Positions 38,411-46,992 of a DNA stretch of 64,000 nt are shown piece by piece. Below the pieces are notes generated by a model. The model did not search any database and had not been told where the DNA came from. It was given only the letters and a program-made list of their open reading frames with translations. The DNA comes from JAZDFC01 sp043808235. Lineage in GTDB: Bacteria > Bacteroidota > Ignavibacteria > Ignavibacteriales > Melioribacteraceae. The position numbers and the translations under genes are program-made. The DNA is taken from the NCBI GenBank assembly GCA_043808235.1, contig JAZDFC010000004.1:1-64000 (forward strand), given 5' to 3'. Each line of letters begins with the position of its first letter. Position 1 is the stretch's first letter.

Positions 38411-39757
38411 ATGTTAAAAAATGCTAAAATACTAATTGCCGATGATGATGCTAACCTTTGTTATCTTCTAAAAGAGGAATTAGTTTCCGAGGGATTCCTT
38501 GTAGATATTGTTTACGACGGCAAGGATGCCATCGATAAGATTAAAAATAAAATTTATGATCTTTTATTACTTGATTTAGAGATGAGGGAGATTACTGGCG
38601 AAGAAGTTCTGAGCTATGTCAAAGATAATATTTCTTCGCTTATGGTAATTGTTCTCACAGCCAAGGTCGAGATTAGAACTGCCATAGAGTGTATTAAACT
38701 TGGGGCATATGATTTTATTTCCAAACCGTATGAATTTGAGCAGTTGTTAGTAATTATAAAAAGGGCTTTAGAATTAAAATCCATTGTTAAAAAGAATGCG
38801 CTTCTTGAAACAAGATTTTCTCAGGCTATTCCGAATAATATTATTGGCGAAAGTGCCGTGATGAAAGAGGTTACCAAATTAGCTCAATTGGCCGCAAATT
38901 CGGATTCGAATATTTTGCTTGAGGGTGAAACCGGAACCGGGAAGGAATTATTCGCCGAGTTTATCCATAACAATTCACCACTCAAAGATGAAGCGTATGT
39001 GACGGTCAACTGTGCATCTTTGCCGGATCAATTAATTGAAAGCGAATTGTTTGGGTATGAAAAGGGAGCTTTTACAGATGCAAAAGCCTCGAAGCAGGGC
39101 CTTGTGGAAATTGCGAACGGCGGTACTTTATTCTTTGATGAGATTGGTGAATTGAGTCTGTTATTACAGCCAAAGCTGCTCAGGTTTCTCGAAAACGGGG
39201 AGTTCAGGCGAATTGGCGGTGTTGCAAATTTGAAATCAAAGGTACGAGTAATTGGGGCAACAAATAAGAATTTGATGGAAGAAGCGGAACGAAAGAATTT
39301 TAGACGCGATTTACTTTTTAGAATGAATGTAATTACGCTAAGAATTCCACCACTTCGGGAAAGGGGAAAGGATATACTTCTACTCGCAAATTATTTTTTA
39401 AGTAAAAAATCACCAATCCGTTCGCCAAAAATTCTTTCACCCGAAAGTGAGAAAGCACTGATGAGTTACAATTATCCGGGTAATGTTCGCGAGTTGGAAC
39501 ATATTATTGAAAGAGCGATTATATTTTCCCAGGACAACGAAATTAAACCGAAGGATTTAAGCATTCCGATAGAAATGAAACAATACTCCTTTGTAAAAGC
39601 AGAAAGCGGCGAACCCATATCCATGGAAGAATTGGAGATGCTGCATATTAAGAAAGCGCTCGAATATCATAATTGGAATAGGGAGGAGACAGCTCGCACA
39701 CTTGATATTAGTCAAAAAACCTTATATACGAAGATTAGAAAATACAACTTAAGATAA
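38411..39757 (+). CDS. NtrC-family sigma-54-dependent response regulator
   Basis: Three domains in the classic order. A receiver spans about 1-120 (KILIADDDANL, phosphoacceptor in LLLLDLEMREITG, KPYEFEQL). An AAA+ sigma-54 activation domain spans about 140-370 (Walker A GETGTGKE, loop GAFTDA in place of GAFTGA, Walker B TLFFDEIGE, arginine-finger region FRRDLLFRMNV). A Fis-type helix-turn-helix ends the protein (NREETARTLDISQKTLYTKI). It should open sigma-54 promoters once phosphorylated. The kinase-like gene follows after a single base, so the two form an operon and probably a cognate pair. With pilus genes next door, control of pilin or pilus expression is a reasonable guess, as for PilR, but I saw no -24/-12 promoter that proves it. 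Confidence 0.95.
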   Translation: MLKNAKILIADDDANLCYLLKEELVSEGFLVDIVYDGKDAIDKIKNKIYDLLLLDLEMREITGEEVLSYVKDNISSLMVIVLTAKVEIRTAIECIKLGAYDFISKPYEFEQLLVIIKRALELKSIVKKNALLETRFSQAIPNNIIGESAVMKEVTKLAQLAANSDSNILLEGETGTGKELFAEFIHNNSPLKDEAYVTVNCASLPDQLIESELFGYEKGAFTDAKASKQGLVEIANGGTLFFDEIGELSLLLQPKLLRFLENGEFRRIGGVANLKSKVRVIGATNKNLMEEAERKNFRRDLLFRMNVITLRIPPLRERGKDILLLANYFLSKKSPIRSPKILSPESEKALMSYNYPGNVRELEHIIERAIIFSQDNEIKPKDLSIPIEMKQYSFVKAESGEPISMEELEMLHIKKALEYHNWNREETARTLDISQKTLYTKIRKYNLR

Positions 39758-39758
39758 T

Positions 39759-41087
39759 ATGCTCAAACAGGAAGACGAAAAGAATTCGTTATTTAGTTTA
39801 TTGAAGGAAATTATCCCCCATATTCAACTTCCTATTGCATTGCTCGATAACAACAAAAAATTGATTTTATCGAACGATTTATACACTGATTACTTATCTG
39901 AAAACTTCGAAAGATATTTTCAAAGTAAAAAGGATTCCGAAAAAAAAGGCATACAAATTCTGCCGGTGGAATTAGATAATGAATTTAGCGGATTCCTTTT
40001 AATTGCCAATAAAAATCCCCTACTTGAAACCGAGCAAAAAATCTTTGCCCACGATCTCAGCAATTATTTATCGAACGCCTTAAATTCATTTGATTTATTG
40101 CAACATAATCTCGGGGATGAACAAATCCGGGAAAATATGATTGAAAGTGTTGATATAAATTTGAGAAAGGCAATTGAATTAGCTGTCCAATATCTAAGTC
40201 CCGAAGGCACTGTAAAAAAGAAATCAATTATAAATCCGGTTCATATAATAAACGACACGGTAAAATCATTTAATCATATTGTTACCAACGAGATTAGTTT
40301 AAAGACAATTATCAACGAATCGATAAACAAAATCTTCGCTAATTTTTCTGACTTAAATAGAGTGTTGACAAACCTTTTTACTAATTCAAAAGAATCCATT
40401 GCCGGTAAAGGCGAAATTACGATTAAAGCAGGAAACGTCTCGAAGAAATTCAATAATGATGAAAATACGGTTGAGTATGTTTTTATTTCAATTAATGATA
40501 CCGGCAGCGGTATTAACGAAGAAAATCTGAAAAAACTATTTGACGAAGAATTTTCTACCAAAGAAAAGGGAAGAATTTCCGGAATAGGATTGAGAGCGGT
40601 AAAAAAAATAATTACTGATCACAAAGGCTTCATCGAAGTGAAAAGTAAACTGAATGAGGGTAGTGAGTTTACAATTTATTTGCCTGCTGTTTTGCCAGTT
40701 GAGAAGTCTTCAATTAAAAGAGAATCGCAAACATTGTTACTTGGGGAAGACGAACAAGAACTGCAGGAAGTACTGGGTGAAATGTTTAAATCTTACGGTT
40801 ATAATGTGATTAGTGCATCGAGCGGAACGGAGTTACTGAATATTATTTCGGAAAATAATCAGATCGACTTATTTATAATTGATAATAATATTCCCGGCGT
40901 TGACGGACTAAAGTGCATAAAAATCCTCCGCAAGATGGGATTTGCACAGCCAATAATACTTGCAACTGGGACCTATCAGGAACAGAGCCAGCAGGAATTT
41001 GAAATTCTTAATATTGCCAAGGTTATTAACAAACCATATCTTTTTGAAGAATTGTTAAAAGAAGTACAAACTCTATTCGGCGGGTAA
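39759..41087 (+). CDS. Cytoplasmic histidine kinase with C-terminal receiver
   Basis: There is no membrane segment. A PAS-like N terminus (LPIALLDNNKKLILSNDLY) leads to an H-box with His in FAHDLSNYLSN, close to the HDLxN type. The ATPase domain has an N-box (LTNLFTNSKESI), G1 (DTGSGINEENL) and G2 (GRISGIGLRAV). A receiver closes the protein (LLLGEDEQELQEV, phosphoacceptor in LFIIDNNIPGVDGL, Lys in VINKPYLFEELL). It starts one base after the sigma-54 activator, so it is its likely partner. Its last 15 bases overlap, tail to tail, the end of the minus-strand regulator gene at 41073. Confidence 0.9.
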   Translation: MLKQEDEKNSLFSLLKEIIPHIQLPIALLDNNKKLILSNDLYTDYLSENFERYFQSKKDSEKKGIQILPVELDNEFSGFLLIANKNPLLETEQKIFAHDLSNYLSNALNSFDLLQHNLGDEQIRENMIESVDINLRKAIELAVQYLSPEGTVKKKSIINPVHIINDTVKSFNHIVTNEISLKTIINESINKIFANFSDLNRVLTNLFTNSKESIAGKGEITIKAGNVSKKFNNDENTVEYVFISINDTGSGINEENLKKLFDEEFSTKEKGRISGIGLRAVKKIITDHKGFIEVKSKLNEGSEFTIYLPAVLPVEKSSIKRESQTLLLGEDEQELQEVLGEMFKSYGYNVISASSGTELLNIISENNQIDLFIIDNNIPGVDGLKCIKILRKMGFAQPIILATGTYQEQSQQEFEILNIAKVINKPYLFEELLKEVQTLFGG

Positions 41088-41756
41088 TTCCTTTTCTCCA
41101 CAATTTAAATCAATCATTTTCAAGTTATTAAAGTAATCCGTGAATACAGGTTTTTTAACCTTATTCATTTGATCGAGCACATTAATTATATCCTTCGTGG
41201 CTTTTTCAATGAACTCCACTTTTTTAAGAACTGCCTCAGGTGAAATATTCTCTTTCGATATTTCACGTTTAATTGCTGCCGTGGAAATATTAATTAAAGT
41301 AAGCGGTTGTTTGATGCTATGATTTGCTGTTACTACCGTAGCTGCAAATGTATTTATCTTTTCAAGTTCAATAAGGAATCTGCTTGTTTCCTTAAATCTG
41401 AGGGCCGATCTTACTCTCGCAATTAATTCAACCCTGTTGAATGGTTTTTTAATATAATCGAATGCGCCCGCCTGTAATCCTTCTTTCAAATCGTCGGCAG
41501 CAGTCAATGCTGTAATAAGAATAATAGGAATGGTTCTTGTCGATTCATCATTTACTATTTGAGAGCAAACTTCGAAACCGGACATACCGGGCATCATTAC
41601 ATCAAGCAAAATTAAATCGGGATTCTCGGCATGAGTTTTTTCAATTCCCGATGGACCATCGTATGCACTAATAACTTCAAATTTTTCATGCTCAAGCTGG
41701 GCTTGAAGTATATTTACATTGTCCGGCTGATCGTCGATAACAAGAATTTTCGGCAT
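41073..41756 (-). CDS. Response regulator with a C-terminal kinase-like dimerisation helix pair
   Basis: The receiver (about 1-120) is canonical: KILVIDDQPDN, phosphoacceptor in LILLDVMMPGMSGFEV, Thr in ILITALT and Lys in YIKKPFNRVEL. The remaining ~105 residues are helical and contain His146 in VTANHSIKQPLTLINI, resembling the H-box of HisKA domains (HxxKQPL-like). No ATPase domain follows and no DNA-binding domain is seen. It could be a phosphotransfer adaptor or a dimerisation tail that docks a kinase. It lies four bases after the hybrid kinase gene, at the end of the pilus/signalling operon. Confidence 0.88.
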   Translation of the reverse strand: MPKILVIDDQPDNVNILQAQLEHEKFEVISAYDGPSGIEKTHAENPDLILLDVMMPGMSGFEVCSQIVNDESTRTIPIILITALTAADDLKEGLQAGAFDYIKKPFNRVELIARVRSALRFKETSRFLIELEKINTFAATVVTANHSIKQPLTLINISTAAIKREISKENISPEAVLKKVEFIEKATKDIINVLDQMNKVKKPVFTDYFNNLKMIDLNCGEKELPAE

Positions 41757-41760
41757 AGTA

Positions 41761-44490
41761 TTATTTAATTTTCTTTTTGATGTATTTTTTAACTGTGGAT
41801 ATCATCTCATCAGTATCAATTGGTTTTGTAATTATATCATCAAAACCATTACGGACTACAATTTCTTTATTCTCAAGCATTGCATATGCCGTTAACGCAA
41901 CAACCATTAAGTCACTAAGATTCGGATCCTTTCTAATTCGCTTAATTGTTTCAAATCCGTCCATCTGAGGCATCATTATATCAAGCAGCACCAAGTCGGG
42001 ACGTTTATCATTAATCGAAAGCAAACATTCAACACCGTTGTGTGCCGAACCGGTTTTCAATCCAATCCCACTCAATATTTCGCTCACCGTAAATAATGTA
42101 TCGTTATCATCATCGACTATTAGAATATATTTATCCCCAATTTCGTCTTTTTCTTCAGTTATGGTTTTATTATTCAAAGCTGGTGATTCCGATACAGAAT
42201 CGTCGAGTGTTATTTTAGGCGAACTGTAGGAACCGATTTTTTCTTGTACGATATTCGGCAGTACTATAGTAAAGCTTGCTCCTTGTCCTACTGTGCTTTC
42301 TACAGAAAGAGAACCGCCAATCAATTCAACATATTTTTTACAAATTGCTAATCCCAAACCGGTACCGCTGAATTTCCGTGAGGTTGTTCCATCCGCCTGC
42401 CGAAATTCTTCAAAAATAATTTTTTGGTCATCCTCAGTTATGCCAATTCCGGTATCGGTTACAATAATTTTGATATCATTTTCTTTAATTAAAAGAATCT
42501 CAATCTTTATTACGCCTTCCTCCGTAAACTTAACAGAGTTGCTTAATAAATTTATTAATACCTGTTCCAATTTTAGCCGGTCGGTATTTAGTAATATATC
42601 TCCGCTATTAACGCATTCAACTTTAAAGACAATATCTTTTTCAATTATCAACGATTCAATAAATAATTCGATTTCTCTCAGCAAAGTTTTTAAAAGAAAA
42701 GTTTCTTTAGTCAATTCAATCTTGCCTGACTCTAACTTTGAGAAATCAAGAATATTATTTATCAGATTCAATAACTTTTTACCGTTGCGTAACACAATTT
42801 TAATTCTGTCGCGGGATTTGGCAGCAGTCGATGCATCCTTCATAATTAATTCGCTTAGTCCCAAAATTGCATTCAGCGGAGTTTTTAATTCGTGGGACAT
42901 AGTTGCAAGGAACTGCGATTTCAATTGAGTTAATTCAACTGCCTTAGATCTCTGTTCTTCTAACTCCTCCGCTTTTAGTTTTAATTCGTCATGAAGTATT
43001 TTCAACTCAACATTTTGCTCTGAATATTCTTTGTTGAGAACTTGGAGTTTGTTCACAAGATTTTCCAACTGCTCGAAAGATTTTGCATTTATCAATCCAA
43101 TTGCGAGCTGTTCTAAAATTCTCTCGATGCGGTCTTTAATATCACTGCTTCTTCGTTCAGTAGAAGCGAGTTCGATTACTGCAATAACTTTTTTATTATA
43201 AATAACCGGGAACAACAACAGCTGTCGGATTTTAATCTCCATTAAACCCGTTTTTATTACAGGCAGGTTTTCTTCGAAGGTAAGCGAAAATAATTTGCGC
43301 TTGTGAATTGTCTCTTTATAGAAGTCGAAATTTCTCGATACGTTTTCAATTTGCCCGCTTAAGCCGTAAGATGATAATAATCGTAAACCGGAGTCTTCTA
43401 CAAGATATAAAATTCCCGTAGTCATCTCGGTTATTAAAACAATTTTTTCAAGTGCAATATCTGCAAGCTCTTTGAGAGTCGGATTTTGATTTATTAAAGC
43501 AATGAATTCCGCGTAATCCATTTCTGCTTTTTCTTTGAATCTAATCTGCTCGAGCATTGAGTTGAAAGCCATTCCCAATCTGCCTATTTCATCTGTGGTA
43601 ATTACTTCAACTTTTGTATCGAGATTCCCTTTGCCGGCTGCCTCAGCGGCGCTGCTTAAGAGTGATATTTGCTTGCGGAGCCCAGCTGTGAATAGCAGAA
43701 CAAATATTACCGACAAAGCAACTCCGGATATAACAATAAGTATGAGCATTATCCGCATTATTCCCTGATACTCAACTGCGTCTTTAGGTGTAAAAAATAT
43801 TATGAAACTAAAATCATCGCTACCAAAAAATGTAGGATGGGGGATATAATACGATGCAAGAAAATCTGCCTCCTCAAGATTTTTTATATAAAGATCGGAT
43901 TTACTCCTCCCGGATAAATAATTTAGCGCTCTTTTAATTTCTGCCGCATATATAAGATTCTCCGATTCATGAGAAATCTCTACCGCACTTTGATTGCGGA
44001 TAAGCGCTACCTCTGCCCGTATTCTTTTAGCCAGCTCATCCAAAAACGGTTTAGTAATTTGTGCGCCGTAATAAATCACCTTTTGGGGATCAGCGGCAAA
44101 GTAATCAAGAATGATATCGGGGTTGTAGCGTAAAAATTGGCGTAGTGTCTTTACACGGTAATCGAATACAATATTGTCTTTCGCACGGAAACTTTGGGGG
44201 ACGAGTAGGGAATCGTTATAAGTTTCGAATACGAAATCCAATTTATCGTCCAACAATAAGATGCTGTTGCCGCCTTCAATGTTTTCTTTTATTCTAAGGA
44301 AATCGTCTTCGAGGTCTTCGAGAGATTTTTGAAAGACAAATGCAAAGTCACTCGCTGAATTGAGAAGAGACTTGGAATGCTGTGAATTTAATGTGGCAAC
44401 CGTAAGTGAATAGAATACAAGAATAGAGGTAACGGAAATTAATACTACAATACTAAATGTAATTAATAAAATCCTAACATTAATTTTCAT
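41761..44490 (-). CDS. Membrane-bound hybrid sensor histidine kinase (HAMP-GAF-HisKA-HATPase-receiver)
   Basis: Two membrane helices (about 7-29 and 244-268) flank a ~215-residue extracytoplasmic sensor that I cannot assign. Then come HAMP (SAAEAAGKGNLDTKVEVITT), a GAF-like domain (about 330-475), a coiled coil, HisKA with His at about 532 (ATMSHELKTPLNAILG), an ATPase (DTGIGITEDDQ, GTGLGLAICKKYVELIGG) and a receiver (ILIVDDDNDTL, phosphoacceptor in VLLDIMMPQMDGFE). It follows the small receiver gene by four bases and precedes another receiver gene by four, so the three signalling proteins are made together with the pilus machinery. A role in surface or mechanical sensing through pili is inference. 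Confidence 0.93.
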   Translation of the reverse strand: MKINVRILLITFSIVVLISVTSILVFYSLTVATLNSQHSKSLLNSASDFAFVFQKSLEDLEDDFLRIKENIEGGNSILLLDDKLDFVFETYNDSLLVPQSFRAKDNIVFDYRVKTLRQFLRYNPDIILDYFAADPQKVIYYGAQITKPFLDELAKRIRAEVALIRNQSAVEISHESENLIYAAEIKRALNYLSGRSKSDLYIKNLEEADFLASYYIPHPTFFGSDDFSFIIFFTPKDAVEYQGIMRIMLILIVISGVALSVIFVLLFTAGLRKQISLLSSAAEAAGKGNLDTKVEVITTDEIGRLGMAFNSMLEQIRFKEKAEMDYAEFIALINQNPTLKELADIALEKIVLITEMTTGILYLVEDSGLRLLSSYGLSGQIENVSRNFDFYKETIHKRKLFSLTFEENLPVIKTGLMEIKIRQLLLFPVIYNKKVIAVIELASTERRSSDIKDRIERILEQLAIGLINAKSFEQLENLVNKLQVLNKEYSEQNVELKILHDELKLKAEELEEQRSKAVELTQLKSQFLATMSHELKTPLNAILGLSELIMKDASTAAKSRDRIKIVLRNGKKLLNLINNILDFSKLESGKIELTKETFLLKTLLREIELFIESLIIEKDIVFKVECVNSGDILLNTDRLKLEQVLINLLSNSVKFTEEGVIKIEILLIKENDIKIIVTDTGIGITEDDQKIIFEEFRQADGTTSRKFSGTGLGLAICKKYVELIGGSLSVESTVGQGASFTIVLPNIVQEKIGSYSSPKITLDDSVSESPALNNKTITEEKDEIGDKYILIVDDDNDTLFTVSEILSGIGLKTGSAHNGVECLLSINDKRPDLVLLDIMMPQMDGFETIKRIRKDPNLSDLMVVALTAYAMLENKEIVVRNGFDDIITKPIDTDEMISTVKKYIKKKIK

Positions 44491-44494
44491 TGTA

Positions 44495-44854
44495 CTATTT
44501 TTGAAGAGTTTTTCTAATCGAGATAATCAGCTCGTCAAGGTCGTAAGGTTTACTAATAAAATCGGAAGCTCCGAGTTTTGCCGAATCAATTGCGCTTTTA
44601 ACATCGGCATACGCTGTTAGCACAATTATTTTAACAATAATCCCGTCTTCCTTAAGTTTTTTCAAAACGTAAAAGCCATCCTTCTCCGGCATTTTAAGAT
44701 CAAGCAGTATTAAATCAACACGCTTCTTTGACAAAAACTCGAAACAACTATCGGCGCCTGTAACGTAATTACAATCATAACCAATTTCTTGAAGTTCCTC
44801 TGCTAAAGCTCCGCAAAGTGTAACATCATCATCGACAATTAAAATCGATTCCAC
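44495..44854 (-). CDS. Stand-alone response regulator (receiver only)
   Basis: A 119-residue CheY-like receiver: SILIVDDDVTLCG, phosphoacceptor in LILLDLKMPEKDGFYV, Thr in IVLTAYADV and Lys in ISKPYDLDEL. The start is GTG, and its first base is shared with the stop codon of the secretin gene (TAGTG), indicating translational coupling. There is no output domain. It is the first of three signalling genes appended to the pilus operon and resembles the receivers of NtrC proteins, so it may have lost its output or been recruited for phosphotransfer. Confidence 0.92.
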   Translation of the reverse strand: MESILIVDDDVTLCGALAEELQEIGYDCNYVTGADSCFEFLSKKRVDLILLDLKMPEKDGFYVLKKLKEDGIIVKIIVLTAYADVKSAIDSAKLGASDFISKPYDLDELIISIRKTLQK

Positions 44855-46101
44855 TATTCTTCCCCTTCCGTGTTTTGTTCTTGTTTCTTTTTTTCTATTT
44901 CAAGTTTTATTCTGTTCATAACATCTTCATCCTTTTCCATTTGCTCACGGATTAACACCTCGGATTTCTTTTGGGCTACACGTTCTTTTAATGTTGGAAC
45001 AATATCTATTTTAATCAGAATCATTACTTCCTTTTTTGTAACTTTTTTGGAATCATAGCCGGTAAGATATCTAATACCAAATACCCACCATGGCAAATCT
45101 TTTAGAAAAGGAATACCATTTCTTACGGTTGATTCTTCTGTAGTATATAAACCACCGATAACAGTTTCCTCGCCATTTAATAAAAGGATTTCAGTGGCTG
45201 CCTGGGTTTTAGTTATTTCCGTTCTTGTTATATCCGGATTAGCAGAGGAGCGTTGCACATCCAATTTGCAAAGGACATAATCTAACCCATCTTCGGTAAA
45301 GATGTACGGTGTTACCTGAATAATTGATCCGGTGGAGTAAAATGTTTCGAGAACATTCCCGGCAAAATCCTGTCTTTTAATAGAAATATCAGATCCGATT
45401 TGTATTCTACCGGCTTGTCCGTCTCTAACAGAAATAGAAGGTTGTGCAATAATTTCGCCAATATTTTCCGACTCAAAAAACCTGAAAGCGGCAGAAGCGT
45501 TTCCTGCAAAATTTCCCATCTCGAATTCCGTATTGGTATTCAAATCGAAACTGGGAGTTGATGCTTTTGCTGTGCTGTCTGTTACGCCGAAAGTAATAAA
45601 CTCACTGCCAATTGATATCCCGCTTTGTGAAAGCAGCCACGACCAATTAATTCCCCGCTCCCGCATTTCACTTAAATTTGCCTCAAAGAATAATGCCGAT
45701 ATTTTAACTTCCCTTGATTCGACCGAAGCATATTTATCCGCAGGTAAATTTGCTTTTGTATCAATATCTTTATTACGTACAACAATTACGTTTTCACGTT
45801 CTTCAAACATAAGATTGCGGTATTGTACGATAATTAACAATGCTTTCATATATGGTATTTTATCGATTGTTATTCCGATCGCTTCGGTGCTTTGAATTGT
45901 CGATACAATCCTTTTGCCGGTTAATTTTTCGCTGACTTTGCTCAGTACAGCAATGGCCTGGTTGTATGTTATGGTTTCGGATAGCGTAACCAGTTCTTCC
46001 GGATTGTAGCCGCCCAGTTGCTTAACCAGCTCTTTTTCAGTTTGAGCATGCAATACAACGGCTGCAAAGAATAGAATTAGTATTGTTGTTATTTTTCTCA
46101 T
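44854..46101 (-). CDS. pilQ: Short PilQ/GspD-type secretin
   Basis: An outer-membrane secretin pore for the type IV pilus. A signal peptide (RKITTILILFFAAVVLHA) is followed by a short secretin/TonB N-terminal domain (about 30-105, GITIDKIPYMKALLIIVQYR). The secretin domain carries REVKISALFFEANLSEMRER, EIIAQPSISVRDGQAGRIQI, SGSIIQVTPYIFTEDGLDYV and LNGEETVIGGLYTTEES. At 415 residues it is shorter than most PilQ proteins, lacking AMIN domains and most N-domains. The C terminus is a charged K/E-rich tail. It lies 18 bases after the PilO-PilP gene. I call it PilQ rather than GspD because of the pilus neighbours. Confidence 0.85.
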   Translation of the reverse strand: MRKITTILILFFAAVVLHAQTEKELVKQLGGYNPEELVTLSETITYNQAIAVLSKVSEKLTGKRIVSTIQSTEAIGITIDKIPYMKALLIIVQYRNLMFEERENVIVVRNKDIDTKANLPADKYASVESREVKISALFFEANLSEMRERGINWSWLLSQSGISIGSEFITFGVTDSTAKASTPSFDLNTNTEFEMGNFAGNASAAFRFFESENIGEIIAQPSISVRDGQAGRIQIGSDISIKRQDFAGNVLETFYSTGSIIQVTPYIFTEDGLDYVLCKLDVQRSSANPDITRTEITKTQAATEILLLNGEETVIGGLYTTEESTVRNGIPFLKDLPWWVFGIRYLTGYDSKKVTKKEVMILIKIDIVPTLKERVAQKKSEVLIREQMEKDEDVMNRIKLEIEKKKQEQNTEGEE

Positions 46102-46119
46102 AGCTTTTCTCTTAATTTC

Positions 46120-46992
46120 TTACTTTCTATCTAACTGCAAAGTAACCCTTTCGATAATACCGCCTTTATTCAGAACAAAATTTACTTCATTTTTTTGATA
46201 ATCAATATCTGTTAAATAACCAAGGTAAACTTCATCGCCTTCCATCAATAAGAAAGTATTTCCGCTGGCATCGGAAACAAATGCACCATCAGGGATTAAA
46301 GCAAGTAAATGAGCTGTTTGTACGTCGAGTAAATTATTCATATTCGGTACAATCTCATTACGGATGAGCGGATAGAATATATTATATAATGGATTAGCTT
46401 TCAATTTATTCTCTGTTATTGAGGCAGTAGAGAATCGTGCATCGTTGGAGAAATATACATTTACTTTGAAACTATAACTAACCAAATAATAAGGTATACC
46501 TTCTTCGTCCACTTTTATAAAGTTTGTAACTATTACACCGATTACCTTTTTTAATTCCTTGCTTTCTTCGATTGCATAAATCATTTTGTAAAGATCATTA
46601 AAATCAGCTGTGCCGCTAATCGTGTAAACATATGCAAAGAAACTGCCGTCCGGTTTTGTTTCGTTGTATTCGATATTTACAAATGAATGCGGGGAAAACT
46701 CAAAACTCACTTTGTTAATAAAATCAAAAAATGAGGATTGCTTAACGGTAAGCGGGATATTATATTTTCTTAAAGCGAGAATGGAATCCAATTCCGCGGC
46801 TCTAAGTTGTAAATCATATAATTGCGCCTGTAATTCCTGGGTATCGAGCGCGTTCATTTTAAGTGCATCTACTTGTTTCTGTCTTTCTTTAATTTTTCCT
46901 TTCTGATAAACAAAAGTGTAAAGACTTCCGCCCACTGCAATCAGTATAAGAATAATGAGAAGTATGATTGTATTTTTTGTTTTACGGTCCAC
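46120..46992 (-). CDS. PilO-PilP-like fusion, inner-membrane alignment complex of the pilus
   Basis: One N-terminal membrane helix (TIILLIILILIAVGGSLYTF) is followed by a coiled coil (KIKERQKQVDALKMNALDTQ) and a PilO-like ferredoxin fold (FFDFINKVSFEF, ISGTADFNDLYKMIYAIEES). The last ~75 residues (LALIPDGAFVSDASGNTFLL, EGDEVYLGYLTDIDYQ, VNFVLNKGGIIERVTLQL) look like the PilP homology domain, which normally belongs to a separate lipoprotein that binds the secretin. No separate pilP gene is seen, which supports a fusion. The start overlaps the previous gene by 11 bases. The PilP part is my reading of a divergent domain. Confidence 0.75.
   Translation of the reverse strand: MDRKTKNTIILLIILILIAVGGSLYTFVYQKGKIKERQKQVDALKMNALDTQELQAQLYDLQLRAAELDSILALRKYNIPLTVKQSSFFDFINKVSFEFSPHSFVNIEYNETKPDGSFFAYVYTISGTADFNDLYKMIYAIEESKELKKVIGVIVTNFIKVDEEGIPYYLVSYSFKVNVYFSNDARFSTASITENKLKANPLYNIFYPLIRNEIVPNMNNLLDVQTAHLLALIPDGAFVSDASGNTFLLMEGDEVYLGYLTDIDYQKNEVNFVLNKGGIIERVTLQLDRK

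Noticed and set aside
42293..42928. 211-codon plus-strand reading frame
   Set aside because: It lies wholly antisense to the hybrid kinase, whose domains are unambiguous. Its Ser/Ile-rich translation has no domain or ribosome-binding site.
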